Shown here: one piece after another, positions 51,391-61,274 of the stretch | How the letters are laid out: each line of letters begins with the position of its first letter | Position numbering within the stretch: the stretch's first letter is position 1 | From: Terriglobus roseus DSM 18391 | GTDB taxonomy: Bacteria; Acidobacteriota; Terriglobia; Terriglobales; Acidobacteriaceae | Direction: 5' to 3' | Assembly: GCF_000265425.1 (NCBI RefSeq) | Contig: NC_018014.1 | Location: 4,154,001 to 4,218,000, forward strand | DNA: 64,000 bases | Made by a program: the position numbers and the translations under genes | Notes under the pieces: generated by a model | The model's database searches: none | The model's input: the letters and a program-made list of their open reading frames with translations, nothing else | Told to the model about the DNA's origin: nothing

Positions 51391-52168
51391 GACCAGGGGC
51401 GGCCTGCAACACATACCCACCGGCAGCACGCTGGCGCTCGGGTCCACGCGTTCCGGCATCTTCGCGCGCGGCCGTCGCGACGCCGCCAACACCGCCACCA
51501 ATCCGCACTATCGCCAGGCCGTCAGCGACTACAACGCCGGCAACTTCACGGCGGCCGCAGCATCCTTCCGCCAGGCCGCAGAGGCAGGCCACGCAGAATC
51601 CCAATACCTGCTCAGCACCCTCTACGACGCAGGTCAGGGTGCGCCGCAGGACGACGCAGAGGCCGCCCTGTGGGAGCGCCGCGCAGCCGAGCAGGGCCAC
51701 GCCTACGCGCAGGCCAACCTCAGCTTCCGTTACTACGCGGCAAACGATTTTGCCGAAGCCTTCGCCTGGTGCCAACGCGCTGCGCACAGCAACCTCGCAT
51801 GGGCGCAGTACAACCTAGGCCTGATGTATCGCAAGGGCGAAGGAGTCGCGCAGAGTAACGCGGAAGCGGCCCACTGGTACCGCCTCGCCGCCACCCAGGG
51901 CTTCCCGGAAGCCGAACAGAAGCTTGCCGAGCTGTATTACCTGGGCCGCGGCCTGCCGCTCAATTACACGCAAGCTGCCACGTGGTATCGCCGTGCCGCA
52001 GAGCACGGCAACGCGGAAGCGCAATTCCAGCTCGGCCACATGTACGCCACCGGCCAGGGCCTCGAGCATGACTACACGCAGTCACGCCACTGGATCCGAC
52101 TCGCCGCACAGCAGGGCCACGACCAGGCAGTGCGCGAACTGAAACGCCGCCAATACCGCGATCCATAA
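51380..52168 (+). CDS. Sel1-like repeat protein
   Basis: A 262-aa protein starting at ATG 51380 inside the end of the J-like gene (11-base overlap). After about 45 polar residues it consists of Sel1-like repeats, an alpha-alpha solenoid: ASFRQAAEAGHAESQYLLSTLYDAGQG, ALWERRAAEQGHAYAQANLSFRYYA, AFAWCQRAAHSNLAWAQYNLGLMYRKGEG, HWYRLAATQGFPEAEQKLAELYYLGRG, TWYRRAAEHGNAEAQFQLGHMYATGQG, HWIRLAAQQGHDQAV. There are about six repeats. No signal peptide. Sel1 proteins serve as interaction scaffolds. Coupled with the J-like gene, they probably work together. Confidence 0.87.
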   Translation: MDDKTRGGLQHIPTGSTLALGSTRSGIFARGRRDAANTATNPHYRQAVSDYNAGNFTAAAASFRQAAEAGHAESQYLLSTLYDAGQGAPQDDAEAALWERRAAEQGHAYAQANLSFRYYAANDFAEAFAWCQRAAHSNLAWAQYNLGLMYRKGEGVAQSNAEAAHWYRLAATQGFPEAEQKLAELYYLGRGLPLNYTQAATWYRRAAEHGNAEAQFQLGHMYATGQGLEHDYTQSRHWIRLAAQQGHDQAVRELKRRQYRDP

Positions 52169-52226
52169 ATAGAACAGGCGAAGACTGTTCGTCCCCGCCC
52201 GCTCCACGAATCGAATTACGACCGGC

Positions 52227-53600
52227 TTACTTGGCGGCCTTCTGTTCCCGCTTCGCTTCCTTCTGCACATCACCCCACACGCGAAGCAGATTCCCGCTCC
52301 ACAACTGGCCGATCTGCTTCTCCGTGTAACCGCGGCGAACCAGTTCCAGCGTCACATTGAACGACTCCGCAGTGCTGTCCCAGCCATCGATTCCGCCACC
52401 ACCATCAAAGTCCGACGCGATGCCAACATGGTCGATCCCGATCAGCTTCACGGCGTAGTCAATCTGGTTCACAAGGTCTTTCACGTTCGCACGCGGAACC
52501 GCAGGGTACTGCGCATCGATCTCCGCAAGGCGCTTCATCAATGCGTCGCGCTTCTCCTCCGGCAACGTGGCCGCAAACGCAGCGTAAGGATTGCGGCGCA
52601 CACGCGCAGTCGTGGTCGGTCCCTCCACCGGGCATGGCCGGGAAGCAGCAGCTTCTCCGCCTGCATTAGCAGCAGCGGCACGCCGGCCTGCACCAGCACC
52701 CGTGCCAAAGAACTCCGCTGCAAGCTTCGATAGAGCCTCGGTCCGCTCCGGCGACTCTGGCTTCAGGTAAGCCGCGAAGCCAACAACCTGGATCACACCA
52801 CCGCTCTTCTTCAACGCCAGCAACTGCTCATCGTCCATGTCGCGGCTGACGCTCGGCGCAAGCGCACGCACGCCCGAGTGTGACGCGATCACCGGTGCCT
52901 TGGACAGCTTGATCGCCTCCAGGTTCGCGCCCTTCGCAGGATGCGAAAGATCCACCATCATGCCCAGGCGATTCATCTCTGCGATGACCTGTCGTCCCTC
53001 GTCCGACAGGCCATTGTTGTAGGAGTACCCATCCTTCTCGCCGGTGTTGGAATCCGAAAGCTGGCTGTTACCGTTGTGCGCCAGAGACATATAGCGCGCG
53101 CCACGATCGTAGAACTCCTGCACACGCTTGACGTCCAGGCCAATGGGGTACCCATTCTCCACACCGATCACCGCGATCTTCTTGCCCTGCTTATGCAGCG
53201 ACAGAACATCCGCCGGCGTGAGTGCCAGGCCAATCTTGTCGGGAGCGATCTTCTCCGTCAGCAGGTGGATCGCGTCGAACTTCGCGCTGGCCTGCTTGTA
53301 CGCGTTGTCATAACCTTCCGGCGTCAAAGGCCCCTGTCCCACGTAGACGATCATGAACGACACATCCATGCCGCCTTCTACCATCTTCGGAATGTTCACC
53401 TGCGTCGTAAGCCGCATGGTGTAGTTACACTCCGGCGTGAAGTTCGCGGGCTCAATATCGTTGTGCGTGTCCAGCGGAATCACGTGGCTGTGAATGCGCT
53501 TCGCCTTGGCCATCAGCGCCGCGTCATCGGTCTGCGCAGGCAGCGCCAGTGAGGGCATCAGCAGAACCGCAACCAGGGATAAAGCCGTCAGGTGTTTCAA
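52227..53600 (-). CDS. Membrane dipeptidase (M19 family), exported
   Basis: A 457-aa zinc dipeptidase of the renal dipeptidase family. TTG 53600 is chosen because GGAGG lies seven bases upstream and a signal peptide follows (KHLTALSLVAVLLMPSLALPAQ); the frame is open a further 68 codons without conserved sequence. Zinc ligands: HxD in PLDTHNDIE, Glu in AVIGVENGYPIG, His in APVIASHSGVRALAP, plus DHVGIASDFDGGGGIDGW. Residues about 330-385 form an Ala/Gly/Arg-rich insertion (GTGAGAGRRAAAANAGGEAAASR) not typical of the family. Cleaves dipeptides or D-amino-acid peptides in the periplasm. Confidence 0.93.
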   Translation of the reverse strand: MKHLTALSLVAVLLMPSLALPAQTDDAALMAKAKRIHSHVIPLDTHNDIEPANFTPECNYTMRLTTQVNIPKMVEGGMDVSFMIVYVGQGPLTPEGYDNAYKQASAKFDAIHLLTEKIAPDKIGLALTPADVLSLHKQGKKIAVIGVENGYPIGLDVKRVQEFYDRGARYMSLAHNGNSQLSDSNTGEKDGYSYNNGLSDEGRQVIAEMNRLGMMVDLSHPAKGANLEAIKLSKAPVIASHSGVRALAPSVSRDMDDEQLLALKKSGGVIQVVGFAAYLKPESPERTEALSKLAAEFFGTGAGAGRRAAAANAGGEAAASRPCPVEGPTTTARVRRNPYAAFAATLPEEKRDALMKRLAEIDAQYPAVPRANVKDLVNQIDYAVKLIGIDHVGIASDFDGGGGIDGWDSTAESFNVTLELVRRGYTEKQIGQLWSGNLLRVWGDVQKEAKREQKAAK

Positions 53601-53926
53601 AGTGCAACCTCCAGAAAACGAGTTGGGGACGCGAAGAGACAGCCGGCAACAAAGGAGGGAAAGCCCACGCGGGCGGGCCATCTGCCGAAGTAAGATGTTT
53701 GGGACTTTAAGCGAATTGTAACGTGCGGCGCGCGAAACCAACACGCACCACCGTCCCATCAAAGAAGTCGCCCTCCGAACGTTTAAAACAATGGGTGATG
53801 GCATCCGCAGACTCGTAGCGGTTCATCATAGATACAGCCAGCCACCAGAAGTAACTCCACAGAGTTTTCTATGTCCCGCTGGGCGGAAGACCGGAAGAAG
53901 ACTCCCGGTTACCGAAGGCCACTTGA
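53601..53926. other. Divergent intergenic region (dipeptidase / EAL-PAS gene)
   Basis: The 326-base gap holds the dipeptidase ribosome site (GGAGG, minus strand) and probably both promoters. I see an imperfect hairpin near 53889-53911 (ACCGG/CCGGT) and AAGG before the ATG at 53927. I see no convincing ORF and no known riboswitch. Confidence 0.4.
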
Positions 53927-55528
53927 ATGCTTGCTTCACTCCAAGAATTAGAGCGGGCCATCGGCCGCGACGAAATCGTCCCCTACTTCCAGCCCATCGT
54001 TGAGCTAGGCGATCGTCGCCTGCGGGGGTTTGAAGTGCTCGCCCGATGGCCGAACTCGCCCGATGGGTTTCTGGAACCATCGGCATTTATTCGACAGGCA
54101 GAAGACTCTGGCCTGATTCAACAGCTGACAGAGAGCGTCCTCTCTCAGGCATGCGCGGCGGCCCGCACCTGGCCCGCAGAAATCCGCCTCTCCGTCAATC
54201 TCTCGACCCTTCAGCTCAGTGACCAAACGCTGTCTAAACGACTAAGGGCAGTTGTTGAAGCAGAGCGGTTTTCCATGGACCGCATTACCTTTGAGATCAC
54301 AGAGAGCGCCCTCCTCGGCGATGTCGATACGGCCAGGAGTGTCGTGCGCAGTCTGAAGGACGCGGGAAGCCGTCTGGCCATAGACGACTTCGGTACTGGC
54401 TACTCCAGTTTGAATCACCTGCGCGCGCTGCCGTTCGACGTCCTGAAGGTCGATGCCAGCTTCGTCCGGTCCATGACCTGGAGGCGAGAAGATCGCAAGA
54501 TCGTCGCCGCCGTGGTTGGTCTGGGCCACAGCCTGGGTCTAACCACCATCGCAGAAGGCGTGGAAGAACTCGTGCAGGCAGAGATGCTCATCTGCCTCGG
54601 CTGTCATATAGGCCAGGGGTGGCTCTACGGCAGAGCGGTCCCGGCGAACGAGGCTGATGAACACGTCGCCATCGAACCCTCTCGCGTGGCCATGAACTAC
54701 CCTTCGCAGGACATGGCAAGAAACGTCGCATCCGCCTTGGAAGCTCTGCCAGGTGAGCGTCTGGCGCAACTGCAGGCACTCTATGAAGGTGCGCCCGTTG
54801 GCATATGTTTTCTGGATCGCCAGCTTCGCTACGTCAGCCTGAATAAGCGCATGGCCGACATCCATAACGTCCCTGTAGAAGCACATCTCGGCCGAACGGT
54901 TGCCGCCGTCTTGCCGGACATCTACGAGTCTCTGCGGCCCCGGCTGGAAGCCGCTCTCCGCGGAGAAGCATCCGGCTATGAAGTCACATTGGGAGATCGC
55001 GCGCTCTTGGCGAACTATCAGCCAGCCCGCGATGAAGTAGGAGAGGTCGTCGGCATCTCGGTCGCCGTCATCGACATCTCCCGCAGAAAGCGTGCAGAGA
55101 ATGCTCTTCGCGAACGGGAAGCCAACTATCTCAGTGCGGTAGGACAGAACGCCCAGGTCTCATGGACGGCGGATCCCTCCGGCCTGATTCTGGATGTCAG
55201 CCCACGGTGGACGCTGCTCACCGGGCTCACCCAGGAAGAGGTCACAAACGACGGCTGGCAGACCATCGTGCATCCCGATGATCTCCCAAGCGTCATGTCG
55301 GAATGGATGACGTGTATCAACACAGGCGATCCCCTGGATGTGAAATATCGCGTTCGCTGTGCCTCTGGCGCATGGCTGTGGATGGACGTCCGAGCGGCCG
55401 CACGCAAAGATGATCAGGGGCAGGTCATACGTTGGTACGGCACTGCCGCCGAGCTCGGGCGGGAGTACGCCGATTTTCAGCAGATCAATGATGCGCAAGC
55501 CGCATTCGCCTTTCTCGATAAATCCTGA
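53927..55528 (+). CDS. EAL-PAS-PAS c-di-GMP phosphodiesterase
   Basis: A 533-aa cytosolic protein with the EAL domain first (about 1-250) and two PAS domains behind it (about 280-395 and 400-520). EAL blocks: VPYFQPIVELGDRRLRGFEVLARW (EVL variant of the signature), SVNLSTLQL, ITFEITESALL, LAIDDFGTGYSSLNHL, DVLKVDASFV, TIAEGVEELVQAEML, IGQGWLYG. All catalytic positions appear kept. PAS1 has GAPVGICFLDRQLRYVSLNKRMADIHN; PAS2/PAC has TADPSGLILDVSPRWTLLTGLTQEEV and YRVRCASGAWLWMDVRA. No GGDEF. Sensor domains at the C-terminus are the reverse of the common order. Confidence 0.92.
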   Translation: MLASLQELERAIGRDEIVPYFQPIVELGDRRLRGFEVLARWPNSPDGFLEPSAFIRQAEDSGLIQQLTESVLSQACAAARTWPAEIRLSVNLSTLQLSDQTLSKRLRAVVEAERFSMDRITFEITESALLGDVDTARSVVRSLKDAGSRLAIDDFGTGYSSLNHLRALPFDVLKVDASFVRSMTWRREDRKIVAAVVGLGHSLGLTTIAEGVEELVQAEMLICLGCHIGQGWLYGRAVPANEADEHVAIEPSRVAMNYPSQDMARNVASALEALPGERLAQLQALYEGAPVGICFLDRQLRYVSLNKRMADIHNVPVEAHLGRTVAAVLPDIYESLRPRLEAALRGEASGYEVTLGDRALLANYQPARDEVGEVVGISVAVIDISRRKRAENALREREANYLSAVGQNAQVSWTADPSGLILDVSPRWTLLTGLTQEEVTNDGWQTIVHPDDLPSVMSEWMTCINTGDPLDVKYRVRCASGAWLWMDVRAAARKDDQGQVIRWYGTAAELGREYADFQQINDAQAAFAFLDKS

Positions 55529-55531
55529 CTA

Positions 55532-55567
55532 CGACTAACTCCGAGGCGGATTCTCCGGAGTTAGTCG
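55532..55567 (+). terminator. Hairpin behind the EAL-PAS gene
   Basis: CGACTAACTCCG (55532-55543) pairs perfectly with CGGAGTTAGTCG (55556-55567), a 12-bp stem with a 12-base loop. No U-run follows, so it may be a processing or attenuating hairpin rather than a full terminator. Confidence 0.55.
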
Positions 55568-55626
55568 CGGACTTAATCCGAGTGAATCGCTACGCTTGAA
55601 AGCAATGCAAAAATTGAGGTTGCTTG

Positions 55627-56196
55627 ATGCATCTGTCAGAACTCGGAGATCGCATCTGCGTTCTAGGCCCGTCCAATAGCGGCAAATCAACGCTCGCAGA
55701 AGCCATCGCGAGGAAGCGTGGCTTGAGCGCTGTTCACCTCGACCAGCTTCACCATCTTCCCCATACCAACTGGAAGCCGCGTCCACCCGCCGACTTCGTA
55801 GCCCTGCATGACGCGGCGATCGCGAACGATCGTTGGGTCATCGACGGTAATTACTCGAAGTTATTCCCGCAGCGCTTCCAGCGTGCAACAGGGCTCATCC
55901 TTCTCGATATCTCCACGGCTGCAAGTCTCTTTCGATACGTCCGCAGAACAATCTTCCATCACGGTAGAGTCGGTGGCCTGCAGGGTGGCATCGACAGTAT
56001 CAAGTGGACGATGCTCCATCACATCGCGATCGTCACACCAGGAAATCGCAGGCGCTACGCGGAGGTATACCGGCAGCTCCAACTACCCAGGGTCTTCCTG
56101 CCATCGATTCGCGCCATCGACGCGTGCTATCAGGAATGGGAGCTGGAACGTCCGCGGCTTCGTCAACCCGTTCGAGAATCGCAATTCTTACAATAA
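55627..56196 (+). CDS. Small P-loop kinase-like (adenylate-kinase-type) protein
   Basis: A 189-aa P-loop protein of the topology-modulation/FlaR-like kinase type. Walker A GPSNSGKSTLAEAIA lies at about 14-28. LDQLHHLPHTNWKPRPPADFVALHDAAI and WVIDGNYSKLFPQRF are characteristic of this family, followed by TGLILLDISTAASLFRYVRRTI and a tail of helices. Substrate not established for the family. ATG 55627 with GAGG seven bases upstream; a TTG one codon earlier is the alternative. Followed after nine bases by a GNAT gene, likely one transcript. Confidence 0.85.
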   Translation: MHLSELGDRICVLGPSNSGKSTLAEAIARKRGLSAVHLDQLHHLPHTNWKPRPPADFVALHDAAIANDRWVIDGNYSKLFPQRFQRATGLILLDISTAASLFRYVRRTIFHHGRVGGLQGGIDSIKWTMLHHIAIVTPGNRRRYAEVYRQLQLPRVFLPSIRAIDACYQEWELERPRLRQPVRESQFLQ

Positions 56197-56205
56197 ACTC
56201 CGCAC

Positions 56206-56712
56206 ATGCCCAACAATCTGCGCGATCCCTACCGATCCAGAACCGCAACCGTCGAAGACGCACCGCAGATCGCGTTGCATCGCGCAAAGATGTTTCAAGA
56301 CATGGGCCTGCTTTCCGAAGCCGAGCTATCTCTGCTGCGCGACGCAGGGGAACCATGGTTCGCAAGCGTCATCGAAGACGGCAGTTACCTCGCCTGGATG
56401 CTGCACCATGACACGGACATCGTCGGTGGCGGCGGCATGCATCTTCGCCCGCATGGACCCATGCCAGGATCGCTCACCGCAGGTCTCGCCGGTCACATCG
56501 CGAACGTCTACATCGAGCCAACCCATCGGCGAAAAGGTCTCGCAGAGGCCCTGATGAGAGACATGATCGAGTGGGCGAACGACCATGACATCAAGGAACT
56601 GACACTGACCGCGTCAGCACATGGCCAGTCGATCTACCAACGCCTCGGCTTCCTGCCAAGCCCCGCGTTCCACACCATGAAACTCGCGCCTCCTCACTCT
56701 GCAGATCAGTAA
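56206..56712 (+). CDS. GNAT-family N-acetyltransferase
   Basis: A 168-aa acetyl-CoA-dependent acetyltransferase. RTATVEDAPQIALHRAKMFQDMGLLSE forms the first helices. HIANVYIEPTHRRKGLAEALMRDMIEWANDHDIKELTLTAS carries the acetyl-CoA-binding RRKGLA loop, and GQSIYQRLGFLP is the closing motif. Substrate unknown. Begins nine bases after the P-loop kinase gene. Confidence 0.9.
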   Translation: MPNNLRDPYRSRTATVEDAPQIALHRAKMFQDMGLLSEAELSLLRDAGEPWFASVIEDGSYLAWMLHHDTDIVGGGGMHLRPHGPMPGSLTAGLAGHIANVYIEPTHRRKGLAEALMRDMIEWANDHDIKELTLTASAHGQSIYQRLGFLPSPAFHTMKLAPPHSADQ

Positions 56713-56824
56713 GTCAGAGACGCCGCACATCCCTGCTCCGTCGTTCCGCTGCGGCAGCACGAGATAGAGAAGTGTCCGCGTCGCGACCGTCTGCATCTCA
56801 GCCTCCTGAAGACAGAGGACAAGT

Positions 56825-57694
56825 ATGAGCGAGGCATCACGCAGCGGCACGTCAAAGCCGCAGAAGGAACTCTCCCGCCCGACAGCGAAGGAAATTTACG
56901 TTCAGGTCGCAGGCAACGCCCGCGACGAACTCAAGCGATCCGCGCTCTCGCTCGGCATCTCCGGCCTGGTGGGCGGTATCTTCACTGGCCTCTCCGGCCT
57001 CGGTGTCGCCATCGCGCTGGTGCAGCTTGGACCAACCGCGACTGCCGGCTTCATCTCGCAGATGTTCTACCCCATCGGCTTCATCATCGTCATCCTGGGC
57101 CGCGCGCAACTCTTCACTGAGAACACGCTCTACCCCGTCGCGCTCCTCTTCGCCGAGCGCAAGCACTTCCTGCGCACACTGCGCCTCTGGGCAATCGTCC
57201 TCACCGCAAACGTCATTGGCGCGCTGGGCTTCGCGACGCTGATGGCCCGCACCCCCGCGATCAGGCCGGCATTCCTGACGCAGCTTGCGCACATCGGCCT
57301 TGAGGCCGTTCAGCAGGCATCGCCTGCAATCTTCTGGAGCGCCGTTATCGCCGGCAGCGTGATCGCCATGGTCGCATGGCTCGTCTCCGCATCCCACTCC
57401 GTCACCGGCTCCATGATGGTCATCTGGGCGCTCACCTTCGTCATCGGCCTCGGCCACTTCGCCCACTGCATCGCCGGCAGCGGCGAAGTCATCACCGCTG
57501 TCCTCATGCACCAGGTCGCATGGAGCGGCTACTTCCACTGGCTCGCGCTCGCCGTAGCCGGCAACGTCAGCGGCGGCGTCCTCATCGTCACCCTGCTCGA
57601 GTACGGCCAGGTGATCGCCGACAAGGAAGGCGAAAGAGCTATCAGCGAAGACGCAGAAAAGCACGCGGCAGAAGAAGCAGAACTCGATCTCTGA
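56825..57694 (+). CDS. Formate/nitrite transporter-family protein
   Basis: A 289-aa FNT-family channel (FocA/NirC/YfdC type). A cytosolic N-terminus (RPTAKEIYVQVAGNARDELKRSALSL) precedes six transmembrane helices. LFTENTLYPVALLFAERKHFLRTLRLWAIVLTANVIGALGF matches the conserved FNT N-x-x-G-A/TEN region, and a second half HFAHCIAGSGEVITAVLMHQVAWSGYFHWLALAVAGNVSGGVLIVTLLEYGQV carries the pore His and the GN-x-x-GG motif. The C-terminus is charged. Transported anion not deducible. No formate lyase or nitrite reductase gene is near. Confidence 0.92.
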   Translation: MSEASRSGTSKPQKELSRPTAKEIYVQVAGNARDELKRSALSLGISGLVGGIFTGLSGLGVAIALVQLGPTATAGFISQMFYPIGFIIVILGRAQLFTENTLYPVALLFAERKHFLRTLRLWAIVLTANVIGALGFATLMARTPAIRPAFLTQLAHIGLEAVQQASPAIFWSAVIAGSVIAMVAWLVSASHSVTGSMMVIWALTFVIGLGHFAHCIAGSGEVITAVLMHQVAWSGYFHWLALAVAGNVSGGVLIVTLLEYGQVIADKEGERAISEDAEKHAAEEAELDL

Positions 57695-57710
57695 CACTCC
57701 GCAATCAAAA

Positions 57711-57744
57711 GCAAAAGGCCGGGCATGATGCCCGGCCTTCTCTT
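57711..57744. terminator. Shared terminator of the FNT gene and infB
   Basis: AAGGCCGGGC (57715-57724) pairs perfectly with GCCCGGCCTT (57730-57739) around ATGAT, flanked by AAAA before and TTCTCTTTT after. It serves convergent genes on both strands. Confidence 0.85.
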
Positions 57745-57763
57745 TTGTCGCTGTTGATGAGGA

Positions 57764-60700
57764 TTAGACTGCGGCGGGCTCGTTGGCAGCGGCGGCTGCA
57801 GCGTTTGCCGCTGCTGCCTTCTCTGCCTTGGCCGTGGCTGCCTTGCGCTCGGCGATATTCTCGCCCAGCTCGGCTGCCATCTTCTCCGTGGAGAACGCCT
57901 CGATCATGTCGCCCACGCGGACATCGCGGAAGGTCAGATCGATACCGCACTCCATACCGCTCGTCACTTCCTTCACGTCGTCCTTGAAGCGCTTCAGGTT
58001 GGTGATCTTTCCCTTCCAGATCTCCTCCGTGCCGCGCATCAGGCGAACCTGTGCGTTGCGCGGGATGCTGCCGTCGCGAACCATGCAACCGGCAATCTGG
58101 CCAACCTTGGTGATCTTGAAGACGTTGAGCACCTCTGCCTTGCCGAGATAGTTCTCGCGGAAGACGGGGTCCAGCAGTCCAAGCATCGCCTTGGTCATCT
58201 CGTCCTGCAGCTCGTAGATGATCGAGTGCAGACGGATTTCCACGTTGTCCTGATCCGCCAGTTCCTGAGCCTTGCGCTCCGGCCGCACGTTGAAGCCGAT
58301 GATGACGGCGTTCGACGCGGTGGCAAGCAGCACATCGCTCTCGGTGATAGCACCCACGCCGGAGTGCAGCACGCGAACGCGTACCTTCTCCGTCGACATG
58401 CGCTGCAGACTGTCGACCAGCACCTGCACCGAACCCTGCACATCGCCCTTGAGGATGAGGTTGAGGTCCTTGACGCCGGCCTGCTTGATCTGTTCTGCAA
58501 GGCCTTCCAGGGACACGCGGCTGCTCTTGGCAAGCTGTGCCTCGCGCTCCTTGAGCGTACGGTAGCGTGCAATCTCCTTGGCGCGATCGCGATCGGCCAT
58601 GACGATGAACGTATCGCCCGCATCCGGAATGCTCTCGAGTCCGAGGATCTCGACCGGGGTCGAAGGTCCAGCGGTCACGATAGCGCGGCCACGATCGTCG
58701 AACATGGCGCGGATCTTACCAAAGGTGTTGCCGACGATGTAGCTGTCACCAATCTTCAGCGTACCGTTCTGCACCAGGATGGACGCAACCACACCGCGGC
58801 CACGATCCAGCTTGGCTTCGATGACCGTTCCGACAGCCGGACGATCCAGGATGGCGCGCTGAACATTCGTATCAGCGACCAGGCAGATCATCTCCTCAAG
58901 TCCATCGAGGTTGATCTTCTTCTTCGCCGAGACCAGGATGAACGGCGTGTCGCCGCCCCATGTGTCAGGCTGCAGACCGCGCTCGGCCATCTGCTGCATG
59001 ATCTTCTCGGGGTTGGCGCCTTCCTTGTCGATCTTGTTCACCGCAACGATGATCGGAACCTTCGCTGCACGTGCGTGATCGATGGCTTCGATGGTCTGCG
59101 GCATCACGCCGTCGTCAGCAGCAACGACGATGACGACAATGTCGGTAACCTTGGCGCCACGTGCACGCATACGCGTAAACGCTTCATGACCAGGTGTATC
59201 CAGGAAGACGATCTCGCGGCCAAACGCCGGTGAGTCGGGCTTCTGCACATGGACCTTGTAAGCGCCGATATGCTGCGTGATACCGCCGGCTTCGCCGCCA
59301 GCCACGTTGACCTCGTCGGCCTCGGTGGAGCGGATCGCATCCAGCAGCGACGTCTTGCCGTGATCGACGTGACCCATGACGGTGACCACTGGCGAGCGGA
59401 TGACTTCCGTCATACCGGTCGTATCTTCCAGCAGGCCCTCGATGGCCTCGTTCTCCATCTGCTCTTCCACCGTCTGGATCTGTGCGTCAGCGCCATATGC
59501 GGCGGCGACGGACTTCACCAGATCGTTGTCGAGCGACTGGTTGACGGTGACGAAGACGCCACGCATCAGCAACGTTGCGATCAAATCCTTGCCGCGCAGA
59601 TCCAGCTTTTCCGCCAGATCCTTTACGGTGATGCCCTCCGTCACGGTGATGGTGCGCGTGATGGGCTGATCTCCCATCGAGATCTGAGCGCCGCCGAAAC
59701 GTGACGGCGGAGCAAAGCCTTTCATCGGGCCTTCCTTGCTCTTCTCGTAACGCTTCTTGTTCGCTGCGCCCTTGCGAGCAGCAGGACGCATGCCGGGCTT
59801 GGTTGCACCCGGACCCTCTGCGCCCATCGGAGCGCCACCAGGACGCGGTCCGCCAAAGCCGGGACGGCCACCAGGGCCGGCAAAGCCAGGACGTGCACCG
59901 AAGCCGGGACGTGCGCCCGGTCCGCCGGCAGGAGGTCCGCCGGGGAACGTGCGTGTGGGGTGCATCGGACGGCGAGCTCCGGGGCCGCCCGGACCTGCGG
60001 GACCGCCAGGTCCACCCTGGTATGGCGGACGTGAGCCGGGACCTCCCGGACCTGCGCCAGGACCACCTGGGCGCTGGAAAATAGGGCGGCGTGCCGGCTG
60101 ACCGGGAACCGGTGGTGGAGCGGTATAGGTCGGACGTGGACCCGTCTGCGGCATGATGACGCGACGAACGGGCGGCGGTGCCGGTGCTTCCACAACGGGA
60201 GGCGCTGCCGGTGCCTCCACCACAGCCGGCGCGGACATCGCCGTCATCGCTGCGGAAGGGATGAACTCTCCAACCTTGGTCGGCGGACGCGCGACCACAA
60301 CGCCTGCGGGCGGCGGTGTGCTATTGGAAATGGCAGGACGATCGCCGGCAGGTGCGCCCGGACGAACGACAACACCAGCCGGAGGACGTGCACCGAGTGC
60401 CGGACGAGCCACAGGCTGCACAATTACCGGGGCTTGCCGAGCCTGGGGCACAATGCGGCGCGGAGCATCGCCCGAGGGCGCGGCTTCCGTACGCGGCTGC
60501 GCAATCTTCAGCGTCGGCATGACCGGCGTGGTCACGGGTGCCCGGGCAGGAACGACCGGAGCAACGGGTACCACAGGAGCAGGAGGGGGCGGAGGCGGCG
60601 CGGCAACCACAACGGGAGGCGCAGCAACCACAGGACGCGGCGCTACAGGCGCTGCCACCGGAGCAGCCGGTGCGGCTGCGACGGGTGCAGGTGCCGGCGG

Positions 60701-61102
60701 CACCACAACAACGGGTGCGGGCGCTTCCACAGGAGCAACTACAACAGGCCTGGGCGGAGGAGGCACAGCAACCACGGCGGGCCGTGGAGCAGCAACGACA
60801 GCAGGACGCGAAGCCGCAGCCTGCTCAGCCTGCTTCCGCTCCAGAATCGCCTTCATGACATCGCCAGGCTTCGTCGCCTTTGAAAAGTCGACCTTAGGCC
60901 GGTTATCTACCTGCGACGCGGCTGGGCGCGAAGAGGTGCGTCCACCCGTCAGGTAGCCGCGGACCTTCTCCGCTTCATCTTCCTCGATGGAACTCGAGTG
61001 GGTCTTTTTTTCCTGAACTCCGACAGCAGTAAGCGCGTCAAGAATGCTCTTGCTCTTGACCTCAAGCTCACGCGCCAGATCGTTGATACGTACTTTACTC
61101 AT
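57764..61102 (-). CDS. infB: Translation initiation factor IF-2
   Basis: A 1112-aa GTPase that places initiator tRNA on the ribosome; much longer than E. coli IF-2 (890 aa). Order: IF2_N ([26 protein letters not shown], 4-50), a Pro/Ala/Val then Gly/Pro/Arg-rich linker of about 370 residues (to about 450), a second IF2_N-type module ([35 protein letters not shown]), the G domain with G1 [12 protein letters not shown] (about 575), [13 protein letters not shown] and SAKK, then domains II, III and the fMet-tRNA-binding C-terminal domain ([22 protein letters not shown]). The linker is the repetitive, GC-rich part. Terminal gene of rimP-nusA-infB. Confidence 0.98.
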   Translation of the reverse strand: MSKVRINDLARELEVKSKSILDALTAVGVQEKKTHSSSIEEDEAEKVRGYLTGGRTSSRPAASQVDNRPKVDFSKATKPGDVMKAILERKQAEQAAASRPAVVAAPRPAVVAVPPPPRPVVVAPVEAPAPVVVVPPAPAPVAAAPAAPVAAPVAPRPVVAAPPVVVAAPPPPPPAPVVPVAPVVPARAPVTTPVMPTLKIAQPRTEAAPSGDAPRRIVPQARQAPVIVQPVARPALGARPPAGVVVRPGAPAGDRPAISNSTPPPAGVVVARPPTKVGEFIPSAAMTAMSAPAVVEAPAAPPVVEAPAPPPVRRVIMPQTGPRPTYTAPPPVPGQPARRPIFQRPGGPGAGPGGPGSRPPYQGGPGGPAGPGGPGARRPMHPTRTFPGGPPAGGPGARPGFGARPGFAGPGGRPGFGGPRPGGAPMGAEGPGATKPGMRPAARKGAANKKRYEKSKEGPMKGFAPPSRFGGAQISMGDQPITRTITVTEGITVKDLAEKLDLRGKDLIATLLMRGVFVTVNQSLDNDLVKSVAAAYGADAQIQTVEEQMENEAIEGLLEDTTGMTEVIRSPVVTVMGHVDHGKTSLLDAIRSTEADEVNVAGGEAGGITQHIGAYKVHVQKPDSPAFGREIVFLDTPGHEAFTRMRARGAKVTDIVVIVVAADDGVMPQTIEAIDHARAAKVPIIVAVNKIDKEGANPEKIMQQMAERGLQPDTWGGDTPFILVSAKKKINLDGLEEMICLVADTNVQRAILDRPAVGTVIEAKLDRGRGVVASILVQNGTLKIGDSYIVGNTFGKIRAMFDDRGRAIVTAGPSTPVEILGLESIPDAGDTFIVMADRDRAKEIARYRTLKEREAQLAKSSRVSLEGLAEQIKQAGVKDLNLILKGDVQGSVQVLVDSLQRMSTEKVRVRVLHSGVGAITESDVLLATASNAVIIGFNVRPERKAQELADQDNVEIRLHSIIYELQDEMTKAMLGLLDPVFRENYLGKAEVLNVFKITKVGQIAGCMVRDGSIPRNAQVRLMRGTEEIWKGKITNLKRFKDDVKEVTSGMECGIDLTFRDVRVGDMIEAFSTEKMAAELGENIAERKAATAKAEKAAAANAAAAAANEPAAV

Positions 61103-61274
61103 CCGCCCTCGTTACTCCGTAACCCTCTGCTAGCTGTTCATGGCAGCTCCACTCCAGAAGGAATCAATCCCTGTACATCCATTATCGCTCACCGGCGTAG
61201 AATACGCGCCGGGAAAGCAGCCTGCCGTGGTACGGGGGTGGGCGGCGCACACGTTCACGCCGCCCTGTGCGCCC

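Noticed and set aside
60153-60956. Gly/Ala/Thr-rich plus-strand frame and short tandem motifs over infB, at first resembling a repeat or CRISPR-like array
   Set aside because: They are the reverse strand of the Pro/Ala/Val linker of IF-2; repeats are codon-level, irregular and without spacers.
61103-61274. Search for ylxR between nusA and infB
   Set aside because: No open frame of suitable length or with YlxR-like sequence in these 172 bases.
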